A DNA stretch of 64,000 bases, from contig JAQUIT010000013.1 of the NCBI GenBank assembly GCA_028681335.1, forward strand, positions 1-64,000. Reading direction: 5' to 3'. The position numbers and the translations under genes are program-made. This DNA comes from Desulfuromonadaceae bacterium (GTDB taxonomy: Bacteria; Desulfobacterota; Desulfuromonadia; Geobacterales; Pseudopelobacteraceae). Position 1 is the first letter of the stretch; each line of letters starts with the position of its first letter. Of this stretch, positions 37,583 through 46,299 are shown piece after piece. Under the pieces are notes generated by a model. That model made no database searches. It was not told the origin of the DNA and saw only the letters and a list, made by a program, of their open reading frames with translations.

Positions 37583-38072
37583 AGAATGATCTCCTACTTT
37601 AATCCGTCAGAACAAAACAGTAACAATTTTATATTACGGGGTAAAGCTATAAATTAAGGGACGGTACGCACATCTAGCAGTTATACCGACGTATTTTGCG
37701 AGCAGAAAGAATCCATACGGGTTGTGACAACCAGACAAACTCTTCAGAAAATAAAACACTTTAATATTTTTTTCAAATCGGGTACATTTTTACTCAAAGA
37801 CATTCCACGTAACAGCTGGAGACAAGCTGCACCATCTTCACTAAAGCAGCAAACCGGCGTTCAGGTCATGGGCGACAAAGACAGGACACTCCTCCTGTCC
37901 ACTCACAAACGGAAGCAAAATCAGGCAGCTACTTGACTGCCAGTAGAGCACTTGTATTATTTAATCAGAAATATCTGTTCAGCAATCAATGACAGAGCGC
38001 CCGACAGTATCTATACATGCGCTTAATGGCGAGCCGAAAATCCGGTTCACACCTTTATAAGGGATAACAACT
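37583..38072. other. divergent intergenic region, kinase versus FHA gene
   Basis: About 490 bp separating the divergent kinase and FHA genes. A short palindrome, GGTTGTGACAACC (37720-37732), is the only strong symmetry found. No convincing gene; an open frame at 37724-37936 has no ribosome binding site. Confidence 0.4.
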
Positions 38073-39209
38073 ATGCTCCAACCAATAGCTCACACTACTA
38101 TCGACCGTTACCAGTTCCCTCGTCAGAAAGTACACTGCGACAACAGACCTTTTTCCAGCGAACTGTTGCTGGGCTTGCTGGATATGGTCTACTCGGTTTC
38201 CTCCCCTTTTACCGGATACCTGATGATTTCAGGTGAAGACTGCTCCCTCTTTTTTCTCTTTTTCTTCAACAGTGCCCCCTATGCTGCCGGCAGATACGCA
38301 GACAGCAAGCCGGTCAGCTACTCTATCCAGGAACTTGGTAGTCATCTGGTAAGATCTGCCAAAGAATCGATGAGCATTTCCCTCTGCGAAACAGACCCGG
38401 TTCTCCTCAAAAGCATGCTGCTCTTTTTACAGGAAGAGCCTGCCGTCAAGGCACCTGCCTCCATGCTTGATTTCGAGCACATTATACAGCAGATCGGTAA
38501 GGCGGGCTCAAATGCCATGATCGCCCTTTGCCGGAACAAAAAAATCAATTTTTTCTTTTTCAGAAATGGGAAGAGTGCGCTTGTCCATTATGCGGATCTC
38601 GCGTTTGAGCGCCCCGCGGGAATGCACCTCGACGAAGAGATGCTGCACTATGCATTTCAACCTGGAGACAAGGTTCAGGCCTTCATTTACCGTGACATGA
38701 TTACCACCATGGCAGAGGACTCAAAACTGCTGGACAAAGACTCTCTCTACAATCTCCTCACCATAGGATATCCGAAAAACAGACGCAGAGGAGGTTCTGA
38801 AGCATCGCCAATGCCGGCCGGTATCCATAAAAACAGGCGTAGCGGGGATGCAAAGAGATCATCAATGACAGTAACAGAGGGTATAGAAGCCCTTATAGAA
38901 TCCATTCGCCAAAAGCCGAAACTTCCAAGTTTGATACTCTCGGTAGAGTCAGGTTCTCTGCAGGGAGAGCGCTTTACAGTAACCCTTCCTTGTATAATCG
39001 GACGTAAAGGCTGTGATTTGATACTGGACGATATGCGTATTTCACGACAACATGCAAAGCTCAGAATCATCGAGGACAAGCTGGAAATTGAAGATCTGGG
39101 AAGCACAAACGGCACGAAGGTCAATGGCGAGGCGGTTACCAGGAAGCGGCTTGTCCCCCATGACCTCATATCCATTGGACCGATCAACCTCAAAATTTCC
39201 CCATTGTAG
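38073..39209 (+). CDS. FHA-domain protein
   Basis: A 378-residue protein with a C-terminal forkhead-associated domain (about 295-375) that binds phosphothreonine: CIIGRKGCDLILDDMRISRQ, HAKLRIIEDKLEIEDLGSTN, GTKVNG and SIGPINL. The N-terminal 230 residues are unrecognised, with aromatic stretches (CSLFFLFFFNSAPYAAGRY), and a basic linker follows. It is divergent from the Ser/Thr kinase operon and probably reads its phosphorylation marks. AAGGGA lies upstream of ATG 38073. Confidence 0.85.
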   Translation: MLQPIAHTTIDRYQFPRQKVHCDNRPFSSELLLGLLDMVYSVSSPFTGYLMISGEDCSLFFLFFFNSAPYAAGRYADSKPVSYSIQELGSHLVRSAKESMSISLCETDPVLLKSMLLFLQEEPAVKAPASMLDFEHIIQQIGKAGSNAMIALCRNKKINFFFFRNGKSALVHYADLAFERPAGMHLDEEMLHYAFQPGDKVQAFIYRDMITTMAEDSKLLDKDSLYNLLTIGYPKNRRRGGSEASPMPAGIHKNRRSGDAKRSSMTVTEGIEALIESIRQKPKLPSLILSVESGSLQGERFTVTLPCIIGRKGCDLILDDMRISRQHAKLRIIEDKLEIEDLGSTNGTKVNGEAVTRKRLVPHDLISIGPINLKISPL

Positions 39210-39474
39210 CCAACAGGATTCCGCTCACCCTTCATATAATACAGTTATGCCAAACATGACAGATTCCGTTGTAGGCGCTTCCATTCCCACACCATTCACC
39301 CCCTAAAATAAACCTTCAAATTCAGTATATTACAACATCAGCCAATGACCCCGTTCTCTGGCATATAAGTTGCGAAGTCCCTTTCTGACTGATCAGCTAT
39401 GCTCTGATGTATGAGAAGCAGGAAAGACCCACCATCTGGTTATAAACGTTATCGAGAAGAAGATTTCTGGAGAC

Positions 39475-41268
39475 ATGGCCATGAACAACACAAAAAAAAT
39501 AAGCGGCATGGGGGCACTCCCTCACCCGGGCGGTGTCGCCTTTCGTGTGTGGGTGCCACATGCCGAGCAGGTTTCCGTTATCGGAACATTTAACAACTGG
39601 AACGAAAACAACCACCCTCTACAGCCTGAAGATAATGGCTACTGGTACGGAGATGTTGCAGAGGCGAGTAGTGGCGATCAGTACGAGTTCCTGGTGACCA
39701 CGGCGAACGGCACGTTCAAGCGTATCGACCCGTATGCCCGCGAGGTGACCGGCTCGGTGGGCAACGCTATTGTCCACAACCCCGTCTTTGACTGGGAAGG
39801 AGACAACTTTAAGCTCGTATCATGGAACGAGCTTGCCATCTATGAGCTGCATATAGGAACCTTCAATGATCGCGAGAATGACAATATTCCGGGCACGTTT
39901 TCCTCTGCAGCAAAACGCCTGGGGCATCTGAAAAGGCTTGGCATCAATGCGATACAGATCATGCCGGTGGGTGAGTTTGCAGGAGACCGGTCATGGGGCT
40001 ACAACCCCTCCCATATTTTTTCGGTGGAGATTACCTACGGAGGCACGCTGGCGTTCAAGCAATTTATCAAGCGCGCCCATCATGAGGGGATCGCAGTAAT
40101 CCTTGACGTTGTCTATAACCACCTGGGCCCAAGCGACCTCGATCTGTGGCAATTTGACGGCTGGAGTGAAAACAATCGGGGCGGCATCTACTTCTACAAT
40201 GACGACCGGGCCATCACGCCATGGGGAGAAACCCGCCCCGATTACGGACGTGGAGAGGTTCGACAGTTTCTTCTCGACAATGTCATGATGTGGCTGGAAG
40301 AATATCATATCGACGGCATCCGTTTCGACTGCACACAGTTTATCCGCACTGTCAACGGAACCGGCACACAGGATCTGCCGGACGGTTGGAGTCTGCTCCA
40401 GTGGATCAACGACGAGGTCGCGCAGAAATACCCGGGACGGATCACCATTGCCGAAGACCTTCAGCACAACCGGTGGATAACTAAAGACACAGGCGCCGGT
40501 GGGACCGGATTCAGTTCCCAGTGGGACGCCATGTTCGTCCACCCGATCCGTCTTGCAGTAACCACGCCGCAGGACGAGGATCGTTCCCTCGAAGCTGTTC
40601 GTGACGCTATCTGCTACCGTTACAACGATGATGCCTTTGACCGGGTGATCTACAGCGAATCGCATGACGAAGTGGCAAACGGTAAAGAGCGTGTTCCACA
40701 GGAGATCTATCCGGATGACCCCACCGGATGGTACGCACGGAAGCGCTCGACTATTGCTGCAGCCATGGTATTTACGTCCCCCGGCATTCCCATGCTCTTT
40801 CAGGGGCAGGAATTTCTCGAAGGCGGATGGTTCCGCGACACGGTTCCCGTTGATTGGGACAACAACAGCGAGTTCCACGGCATAGTCCTGCTGTACCGCG
40901 ACCTCATCCGGCTGCGCCTCAACCGGGACAACTTCACACGCGGCCTCTGTGGACAGTTTACCCAGGTCTATCACCTGAATGACGCGCGGAAAATCATTGC
41001 CTTTCACCGTTGGGACAAGGGAGGAGCAGCGGACGATGTCGTGGTGGTTGTCAACTTTTTCCGCGAAGCGCAGGATGGTTACGTGATTGGCTTCCCGGCG
41101 GCAGGCAACTGGAAGCTCCGTTTCAACAGCGACTGGCAGGGTTACAGCGATGACTTTCACAGCCATCCAAGTACAGACGTAGTCGCCGATGCCGGAGACA
41201 CTGATGGTCTACCTTACTACGCTACGGTCTCAATCGGCCCGTACAGCGTGCTGGTGTACTCACAATGA
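39475..41268 (+). CDS. GH13 alpha-amylase family enzyme with CBM48 (branching enzyme-like)
   Basis: A 597-residue cytosolic glucan-active enzyme. CBM48/E-set domain first (about 15-110, FRVWVPHAEQVSVIGTFNNW), then the TIM barrel: DVVYNHLGPS (region I), DGIRFDCTQF with the nucleophile Asp (region II), ITIAEDLQHN with the acid Glu (III) and SESHDE (IV), followed by a beta-sandwich tail. The layout fits glycogen branching enzyme or malto-oligosyltrehalose trehalohydrolase, and the specificity cannot be fixed from motifs. Translation may start at the second ATG (39481), which sits better behind TGGAGA. No other glycogen gene is visible. Confidence 0.75.
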   Translation: MAMNNTKKISGMGALPHPGGVAFRVWVPHAEQVSVIGTFNNWNENNHPLQPEDNGYWYGDVAEASSGDQYEFLVTTANGTFKRIDPYAREVTGSVGNAIVHNPVFDWEGDNFKLVSWNELAIYELHIGTFNDRENDNIPGTFSSAAKRLGHLKRLGINAIQIMPVGEFAGDRSWGYNPSHIFSVEITYGGTLAFKQFIKRAHHEGIAVILDVVYNHLGPSDLDLWQFDGWSENNRGGIYFYNDDRAITPWGETRPDYGRGEVRQFLLDNVMMWLEEYHIDGIRFDCTQFIRTVNGTGTQDLPDGWSLLQWINDEVAQKYPGRITIAEDLQHNRWITKDTGAGGTGFSSQWDAMFVHPIRLAVTTPQDEDRSLEAVRDAICYRYNDDAFDRVIYSESHDEVANGKERVPQEIYPDDPTGWYARKRSTIAAAMVFTSPGIPMLFQGQEFLEGGWFRDTVPVDWDNNSEFHGIVLLYRDLIRLRLNRDNFTRGLCGQFTQVYHLNDARKIIAFHRWDKGGAADDVVVVVNFFREAQDGYVIGFPAAGNWKLRFNSDWQGYSDDFHSHPSTDVVADAGDTDGLPYYATVSIGPYSVLVYSQ

Positions 41269-41434
41269 ACAGCGGATTAAAGGGTGTTTTCCAAGGCCAC
41301 GTGTGGCGAAAAAAGATTCACATGAAGACCGTTATGAAAAGGCCGGGCACGGTTCCCTCAGAACTGTTCAAGGGTAACACCTCTCCTCTCGGCGCCACCG
41401 TCTGCAATGAGGGCATCGCGGCGGGGATAGGCGG

Positions 41435-42034
41435 TTATATCGTTCGTCCTTCCTCCTCGTGCGCAATGCGTACAATCTCCTTCGCAATTTCTTCCGGTGA
41501 AAGAATATAATCTATACAACCGCTCGCTATTGCGCTCTCAGGCATATCCGGCTGTTCGGCTGTATCCGGCTTCTGTGCGATAGTGATGCCACCCGCCTCT
41601 TTTATGCTGCTCAGTGCTGCAGCCCCATCGCCATCAAAACCAGAGACAATGACAGCAACCAGCTTGCCGTCCCAGTTTATCGATAAAGAACGCAGAAACA
41701 CCGTAATCACGTCAGGCCACCCATGTGGTTTTGATATCGGTTTCAGGCGAAACTCACCGTCCAGTACGTGTAAATCACGTTTTTCCGGGATGATGAACAC
41801 ATGATTGGGCTGGAGATCCAGTTTTTCTGTAATCAGCTCAACCGGCATCTCAGTGTAATGAGGGAGAATCTCGTGGAGCATGGTGGCAACTGTTCTCAAG
41901 TGGTTAACTACAACTATAGCAACCCCCATATCAACCGGAAGATGTTTCAGCAGCCGGGTATAAGCATCAAGACCGCCAGCAGACCCGCCCACGCAGACGA
42001 CAGGAAAATTTTTTGCACTCGTTTTGGTTTTCAT
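41435..42034 (-). CDS. stand-alone CheB-type methylesterase domain
   Basis: A 199-residue protein consisting only of the CheB catalytic domain, without the receiver. The triad is visible: Ser in VCVGGSAGGLDAY, His in IVVVNHLRT and Asp in SGFDGDGAAAL. CheB removes methyl (and deamidates) from chemoreceptors. No che genes are adjacent, so it may serve another pathway, as with orphan CheB proteins paired to CheR. GGAGG lies upstream of ATG 42034. Confidence 0.85.
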   Translation of the reverse strand: MKTKTSAKNFPVVCVGGSAGGLDAYTRLLKHLPVDMGVAIVVVNHLRTVATMLHEILPHYTEMPVELITEKLDLQPNHVFIIPEKRDLHVLDGEFRLKPISKPHGWPDVITVFLRSLSINWDGKLVAVIVSGFDGDGAAALSSIKEAGGITIAQKPDTAEQPDMPESAIASGCIDYILSPEEIAKEIVRIAHEEEGRTI

Positions 42035-42285
42035 TGGCTTAAACTCCTCCTCACCTATTCTGCATACTTACGCTCTGCCGGGGCAGGTTCGGCAGGGTGG
42101 CTGGGCATGACAGCAGCGGCAGAATTGCCAACGATCGCCTTATGCAAAACTCCGCACACACTCGCTCCCAGGCGGCAACATGATTCCACACCCAGCTCAT
42201 ACCGAGAGTCCGTTCAACCAGCGAGTCAAAGCCCGAGACTACAGCGGAAAACAGGTAACAGATCAGATGGCGTCCAGCAGTTCCA

Positions 42286-42468
42286 TTAAAAACCGGTCCG
42301 TTCTTCAACTTTGAGTTTCAGGTCATCAATATTGATCCGCACGACCTTGTCCACACCTTTCTCGGCTCTGACCAGACCTTCTTCAACCATTTTCAGAATT
42401 TCGGCCTGCGTCATACCAAACTTTGATTCCGCCTCTGCAAGCGAGTACCACGTTATTCCAAGCGACAT
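42286..42468 (-). CDS. small helix-turn-helix protein (MerR/excisionase-like)
   Basis: A 60-residue protein that reads like a single DNA-binding domain: WYSLAEAESKFGMTQAEILK, then VEEGLVRAEK and a basic strand. AGGAGG lies six bases before ATG 42468. It is 18 bp downstream of the ferredoxin gene and is the last clear gene of the ethanol-locus operon. Confidence 0.6.
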   Translation of the reverse strand: MSLGITWYSLAEAESKFGMTQAEILKMVEEGLVRAEKGVDKVVRINIDDLKLKVEERTGF

Positions 42469-42486
42469 GATCTGCCTCCTCAAGTT

Positions 42487-42681
42487 TTATTTATCCAACC
42501 ACTGAATGCAAGACACCGGACAGATGTCTATTACCTCTTCCTGGATAACGTTTTGATACGCCCCACCCGGATCATAAACCTCTGCCTTGCCGTGACCGGC
42601 AAAACGAAACACTTCAGGAATAGCGTTCACGCAGAGTCCACCACTGACACAGGCTTCCTGGTCAACCCACGGTTTTTTCAT
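42487..42681 (-). CDS. single-cluster ferredoxin
   Basis: A 64-residue ferredoxin (Fer4_13/3Fe-4S type). Cluster ligands are in ACVSGGLCVNAIPEVF and DICPVSCIQW; the first half lacks the full CxxCxxC and so resembles small 3Fe-4S or one-cluster ferredoxins. It follows the CoA-disulfide-reductase-like flavoprotein by 35 bp and could be its redox partner. AAGGGA precedes ATG 42681. Confidence 0.8.
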   Translation of the reverse strand: MKKPWVDQEACVSGGLCVNAIPEVFRFAGHGKAEVYDPGGAYQNVIQEEVIDICPVSCIQWLDK

Positions 42682-42716
42682 TAGTTATCCCTTCAGAATG
42701 CTCGTTGCAGCGGACC

Positions 42717-44060
42717 TCACACTTTGCTCACTTCCCTGACCGCCTTGTTCGCTGCAACGAGAAGCGGATCCCAAACCGTAGCATAAGGAGGTGCATAACA
42801 CAGATCGAGTTCAGAAAGCTCAAATACCGTCATCCGGTTGTAGAGAGCCGTGGCAAGGACATCGAGCCGTTTTGCCACAACATCCTCGCCGACCATCTGA
42901 CCACCGAAGAGCAATCCGGTGTTTTTTTCAAACAGAAGCAAAACACGCATTTTACCACCCCCAGGGAACGCTCCTCTGGTTCGCGTGTCCACAAAGACTT
43001 TAACGTATTGCATCCCGCCCTCTTGGAGTTGCCGTTCATTCAGGCCGGTAGTCCCCACCGTCAGGTCAAAGAACTTGAACACTGCTGTCTGATCGATTCC
43101 GGAAAACATTTTCATGGCTCCGTTGTTGACGATATTGCTCCCGGCAAGCCTCCCCTGCTTGTTTGCCACCGGGCCAAGCGGCATGTAGCCGTTTACACCG
43201 AGTTGCCGGACATAATGCTCTGCGCAATCCCCGACAGCAAAGACTGATGGCAGAGTGGTCTGCAAATAGCGATCAACAATGACCGCCCCGTTAACTCCCA
43301 ACTCTCCTCCGGCCGCAAGTAAAAGATCCGAATTAGGTTTTGAGCCGATAGCAACAACAACCATCTCTGCGTCAAACGATCCCAACGTGGTTATGATTAC
43401 GGGACCTTTCTTCTCGATAATTTCAACGCCGGTATGGAGTTGAATCTTTTTCTCTACAAGTTTTTCCAGGACCTTGGCACGAATCTCTTCGGCAAACTCA
43501 GGGAGTATCGAGTCAGACCGTTTAAGGATTACCGGTGTAATATTCAGGTCAGAGAGGACATCAGCCAGCTCAAGATTGGTATATCCGGAGCCGACAAGCA
43601 GAGCAGATTTGGGCGCTTTTTCGTAGATGAATTTTTTAATCAGCCGCGCGTCGTCCAGTGTCTTGAAATAGAAGACATCATCAGCTTCAAATCCGGGAGA
43701 AGACAGCCTGACCGGTTTATTGCCGGTGGCATAGACGAGGAAATCATAGCTCTCACGATATTCTCTGGCACGTTCATGATCAACTACCGTCAGCTGCTTC
43801 TGTACCGGGTCAATTGCGACAACCTCATTGCGCAGGCGGTAATCTATGCCGCGCTTGGTGCGGATATCTTCAATACCCAGCGCGTAAAGAGACTCAAGCG
43901 GCGTTTCCTTTTGCAGCAGGTTGTACGGCATGCCACAGGCACCGTACGAAACATCGCCCGATTTTTCCATAACGATAACCTCTGCGTCGCGATCCTCGCG
44001 CTTTATCTGGCTGGCAGCAGAAAGCCCACCGGCTACTCCGCCAATAATTACGGTTTTCAT
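42717..44060 (-). CDS. CoA-disulfide reductase / NADH oxidase-like flavoprotein
   Basis: A 447-residue pyridine nucleotide-disulfide oxidoreductase. FAD motif VIIGGVAGGLSAASQIKR, active-site Cys in SYGACGMPYNLL (near 42), NAD motif SALLVGSGYTNLELADVLS, and second FAD motif VFAVGDCAEHYV, with a dimerisation domain at the end. A single redox Cys places it with Nox/CoADR enzymes. In this operon it could recycle NAD+ or keep CoA reduced for the acylating dehydrogenase. ATG 44060 follows GGGAGA. A sigma-54-type promoter lies about 70 bases upstream. Confidence 0.85.
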   Translation of the reverse strand: MKTVIIGGVAGGLSAASQIKREDRDAEVIVMEKSGDVSYGACGMPYNLLQKETPLESLYALGIEDIRTKRGIDYRLRNEVVAIDPVQKQLTVVDHERAREYRESYDFLVYATGNKPVRLSSPGFEADDVFYFKTLDDARLIKKFIYEKAPKSALLVGSGYTNLELADVLSDLNITPVILKRSDSILPEFAEEIRAKVLEKLVEKKIQLHTGVEIIEKKGPVIITTLGSFDAEMVVVAIGSKPNSDLLLAAGGELGVNGAVIVDRYLQTTLPSVFAVGDCAEHYVRQLGVNGYMPLGPVANKQGRLAGSNIVNNGAMKMFSGIDQTAVFKFFDLTVGTTGLNERQLQEGGMQYVKVFVDTRTRGAFPGGGKMRVLLLFEKNTGLLFGGQMVGEDVVAKRLDVLATALYNRMTVFELSELDLCYAPPYATVWDPLLVAANKAVREVSKV

Positions 44061-44124
44061 CAGTTTCTCCCTGGCGACTAACGATTGGTATATCTGAAAC
44101 AACTCCTCATCCTGACACGATACT

Positions 44125-44140
44125 GGCAACTTACGTGCCG
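44125..44140 (-). promoter_or_regulatory. sigma-54 promoter candidate before the flavoprotein gene
   Basis: Minus strand CGGCACGTAAGTTGCC: GGCACG (-24) and TTGC (-12) with the correct spacing, one mismatch from TGGCACGNNNNTTGC. It lies in the 230-bp gap between the decarboxylase and flavoprotein genes, so the downstream genes may be transcribed separately as well. Confidence 0.55.
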
Positions 44141-44290
44141 GAAATTTTCCCCGCAAGCGGAGATCGGCTAAGGGTCTCATTGCACAGTTTTTAATGAAGC
44201 ATGGCGTTTGCAGGAGGAAAGATCCATTGCATCCCCTGTCAAGTTTAACATAATCACCACATTTGGCTAATAGCAACAAAACCTTCCAGT

Positions 44291-45982
44291 TCAGTCAGTT
44301 GCATCACTCTTACTCCCGTTGTAATCGGCTACGGCAGTACCCCAACCAAGCAGCGCCTTGTTGCAATCGATGCGATCCAGGATTACCTCGATAAAGGTCA
44401 AGCCCTGGAAGGATGTAGCCTTTTCCAGAACGGCCTCCAACTCCTCCTCAGTACGCACCGTCTGGCTGAGGATTGGGGATTGGCCCTTCAAAGCCTCCAC
44501 CATGGCTGCGTAGTTCCAGTTTTGAAGTGTATTGTAGGGGCCGTCATGGATCATCACTTCTATGGTGTAAGCTCCGTTGTTCATGAGAAAGATGATTCCC
44601 GAACAGTTGTAACGGAGGATTGTGGAGACCTCTTGGGCGGTCATCTGGAAGGAGCCGTCACCGATCAGCCCGATGACGCGCCTTGCGGGGTTGGCAGCGG
44701 CCACCCCCAGAAAGGCCCCCACCGACCACCCGATGGAGCCGTACTGCATCTGGATTTCAAATTTGCAACCATCCGGCAGATGAAGGCCCATACCATTGAA
44801 CCAGGAGTCGCCGGTTTCAGCCACGATTGTCGTTGTGCCATTCAGGATTTTTTGTATGTGATGGAACAGGCTCCGGGTGGAAATGACCTGTTTTCCTGAC
44901 ACCGCAGGCGGCGTCACCTGCTCCCTCTCCTTGATACGCAGATAGGATTCCAGAGAGGTGGGATTGGCTTTAAGTTTTGACGCAAGAGCTGTCAGAAATT
45001 CGGAAAGCACTATGCCGTGATACACCTGCCCTTCGACGAGAATACCTTCGGGCGAGGCCTGCACCAGTCTTTTGGGTTGAATAAGAGCCGAAAAGCCCAC
45101 CGTCGTGTAGTCGCTGAAGACCGGTCCGGCGAAAAGGTACGCATCGCTGGACTCCACAACTTCCCGACAGCCCGGTGAACTGGCGCTGCCCCAGTAAATT
45201 CCGAGGAACTGCGGACTGGTTTCAGGAAAGAAACTTTTAGCATTTGGCATGCACGCAACACCGTAGGCGCATGCGGATGCAAGTGTTTCAAATGCACCGA
45301 TTGCATCCCCGGTACGCAGCCGGCTGCCCGCCACCAGAACCGGCTGCCGGGATCCATTCAGAAAAGCCGCAACATGTTCCAGGGCTTTTTTCAATGAGCC
45401 CGGATCGCTTTTCCGGGTAGGCGCCAAAGATAGTGAGTTGGGCCTGGAGATCAGAGCAGCGGCCAGATTGCAGGCAATTTCGATGTACACAGGTTTTTTG
45501 GCGAAAAGGGCGCTACGGATTGCCTCGTCGATCCGCAGAGCAGCGGTGGAAGCTTCACGGATCACAACCGCGTGGGCCGTGATCTCCTTGTATACCGACA
45601 GAACGAACTTGTCTCCCTCCTCAGGCAGGGCCAGGGTGTGGTGGAGGACCCGGTTTTCCATGAGCGAGTTGACATTCGGCCCCCCGGAAACAACGATGAC
45701 CGGCAGGTCTTCCGCATAGGCTCCGGCCACGGCATTCACCGCGCTCAATCCTCCCACCCCGAAGGTGAGCACCAAAGCCGCCACGCCATTCTCCCTCGCA
45801 TATCCATCCGCCGCATACCCCGCATTGAGCTCATTGCAGCAATTGATCATCTTCAGCCGGGGGTTCTTGAGCAATTCATCCAAAAGAGACAGGTTAAAAT
45901 CTCCCGGAATGGCGAAGTAATCACGGACGCCCACTTCTTCCAGGCGCTGGGCCAGATAGCTGCCAACGGTTACTTGATTCAT
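44291..45982 (-). CDS. pdc: pyruvate decarboxylase (ThDP-dependent)
   Basis: A 563-residue cytosolic enzyme that converts pyruvate to acetaldehyde and CO2. It aligns by eye along its whole length with Zymomonas Pdc: catalytic Glu in CCNELNAGYAADGYAR (near 50), adjacent His-His in VLHHTL (near 113), VAETGDSWFNG, and the ThDP/Mg motif GDGSFQMTAQEVSTILRYN ending NNGAYTIEVMIHDGPYN. This is closer to true Pdc than to indolepyruvate decarboxylase. GGGAGA precedes ATG 45982; the longer frame upstream overlaps a small ORF. True Pdc is uncommon in bacteria. Confidence 0.88.
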   Translation of the reverse strand: MNQVTVGSYLAQRLEEVGVRDYFAIPGDFNLSLLDELLKNPRLKMINCCNELNAGYAADGYARENGVAALVLTFGVGGLSAVNAVAGAYAEDLPVIVVSGGPNVNSLMENRVLHHTLALPEEGDKFVLSVYKEITAHAVVIREASTAALRIDEAIRSALFAKKPVYIEIACNLAAALISRPNSLSLAPTRKSDPGSLKKALEHVAAFLNGSRQPVLVAGSRLRTGDAIGAFETLASACAYGVACMPNAKSFFPETSPQFLGIYWGSASSPGCREVVESSDAYLFAGPVFSDYTTVGFSALIQPKRLVQASPEGILVEGQVYHGIVLSEFLTALASKLKANPTSLESYLRIKEREQVTPPAVSGKQVISTRSLFHHIQKILNGTTTIVAETGDSWFNGMGLHLPDGCKFEIQMQYGSIGWSVGAFLGVAAANPARRVIGLIGDGSFQMTAQEVSTILRYNCSGIIFLMNNGAYTIEVMIHDGPYNTLQNWNYAAMVEALKGQSPILSQTVRTEEELEAVLEKATSFQGLTFIEVILDRIDCNKALLGWGTAVADYNGSKSDATD

Positions 45983-45996
45983 ATATTTTCTCCCGA

Positions 45997-46071
45997 TCAT
46001 TTCTTCCTGAACAGACTCTTTAGTACAACAACGATAACCAGCAGTATGGCGAGCACGGCCCACATAGTCAT
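45997..46071 (-). CDS. 24-residue single-TM small protein (third of a chain)
   Basis: A very short ORF: MTMWAVLAILLVIVVVLKSL and a basic tail FRKK. One transmembrane helix with a positive C-terminus is obvious. Its ATG overlaps the stop of the preceding small ORF (ATGA), and pdc starts 14 bp after its end. This packing argues for real translation, although length alone gives little statistical support. Confidence 0.5.
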   Translation of the reverse strand: MTMWAVLAILLVIVVVLKSLFRKK

Positions 46072-46208
46072 TTACCACCCATCCACACGCCTGTTATGGC
46101 AATGACTACAGCGAGAAGGATGAGAAGCCCGGAATCGATCAGTTGCGGTGCTTTGAGCTGGTCATAGTTTGATCTGCTTCTCTTGTGGGAAGTCCAGGCT
46201 TTAAGCAT
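46068..46208 (-). CDS. 46-residue single-TM small protein (second of a chain)
   Basis: A basic N-terminus (MLKAWTSHKRSRSNYDQL) followed by a hydrophobic helix (SGLLILLAVVIAITGVW) and a short MGGK end. Starts within the end of the previous small ORF (8-base overlap) and ends in ATGA with the next. No homology recognised; a small membrane subunit or regulator is plausible. Confidence 0.5.
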   Translation of the reverse strand: MLKAWTSHKRSRSNYDQLKAPQLIDSGLLILLAVVIAITGVWMGGK

Positions 46209-46299
46209 ACGTAAGACCACGCAACCAGCTATCGTGTAAAAAAGCTATTGCCGACAGTGACATGAACACGATTACTTGAATGAACGCCAGGTAAGTCAT
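46201..46299 (-). CDS. 32-residue hydrophobic small protein (first of a chain)
   Basis: Begins MTYLAFIQVIVFMSLSAIAF and ends with a short amphipathic tail. Its ATG overlaps the alcohol dehydrogenase stop codon (ATGA), and GGAG lies upstream inside that gene. One membrane segment is predicted. The overlaps on both sides suggest translational coupling along the operon. Confidence 0.5.
   Translation of the reverse strand: MTYLAFIQVIVFMSLSAIAFLHDSWLRGLTYA

Noticed and set aside
39991-41166. 391-codon open frame on the minus strand
   Set aside because: Shadow of the GH13 gene; no ribosome binding site and no recognisable motif.
42051-42308. 85-codon frame on the minus strand between CheB and the small HTH gene
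   Set aside because: It overlaps the end of the HTH gene and has no translation signal or protein features.
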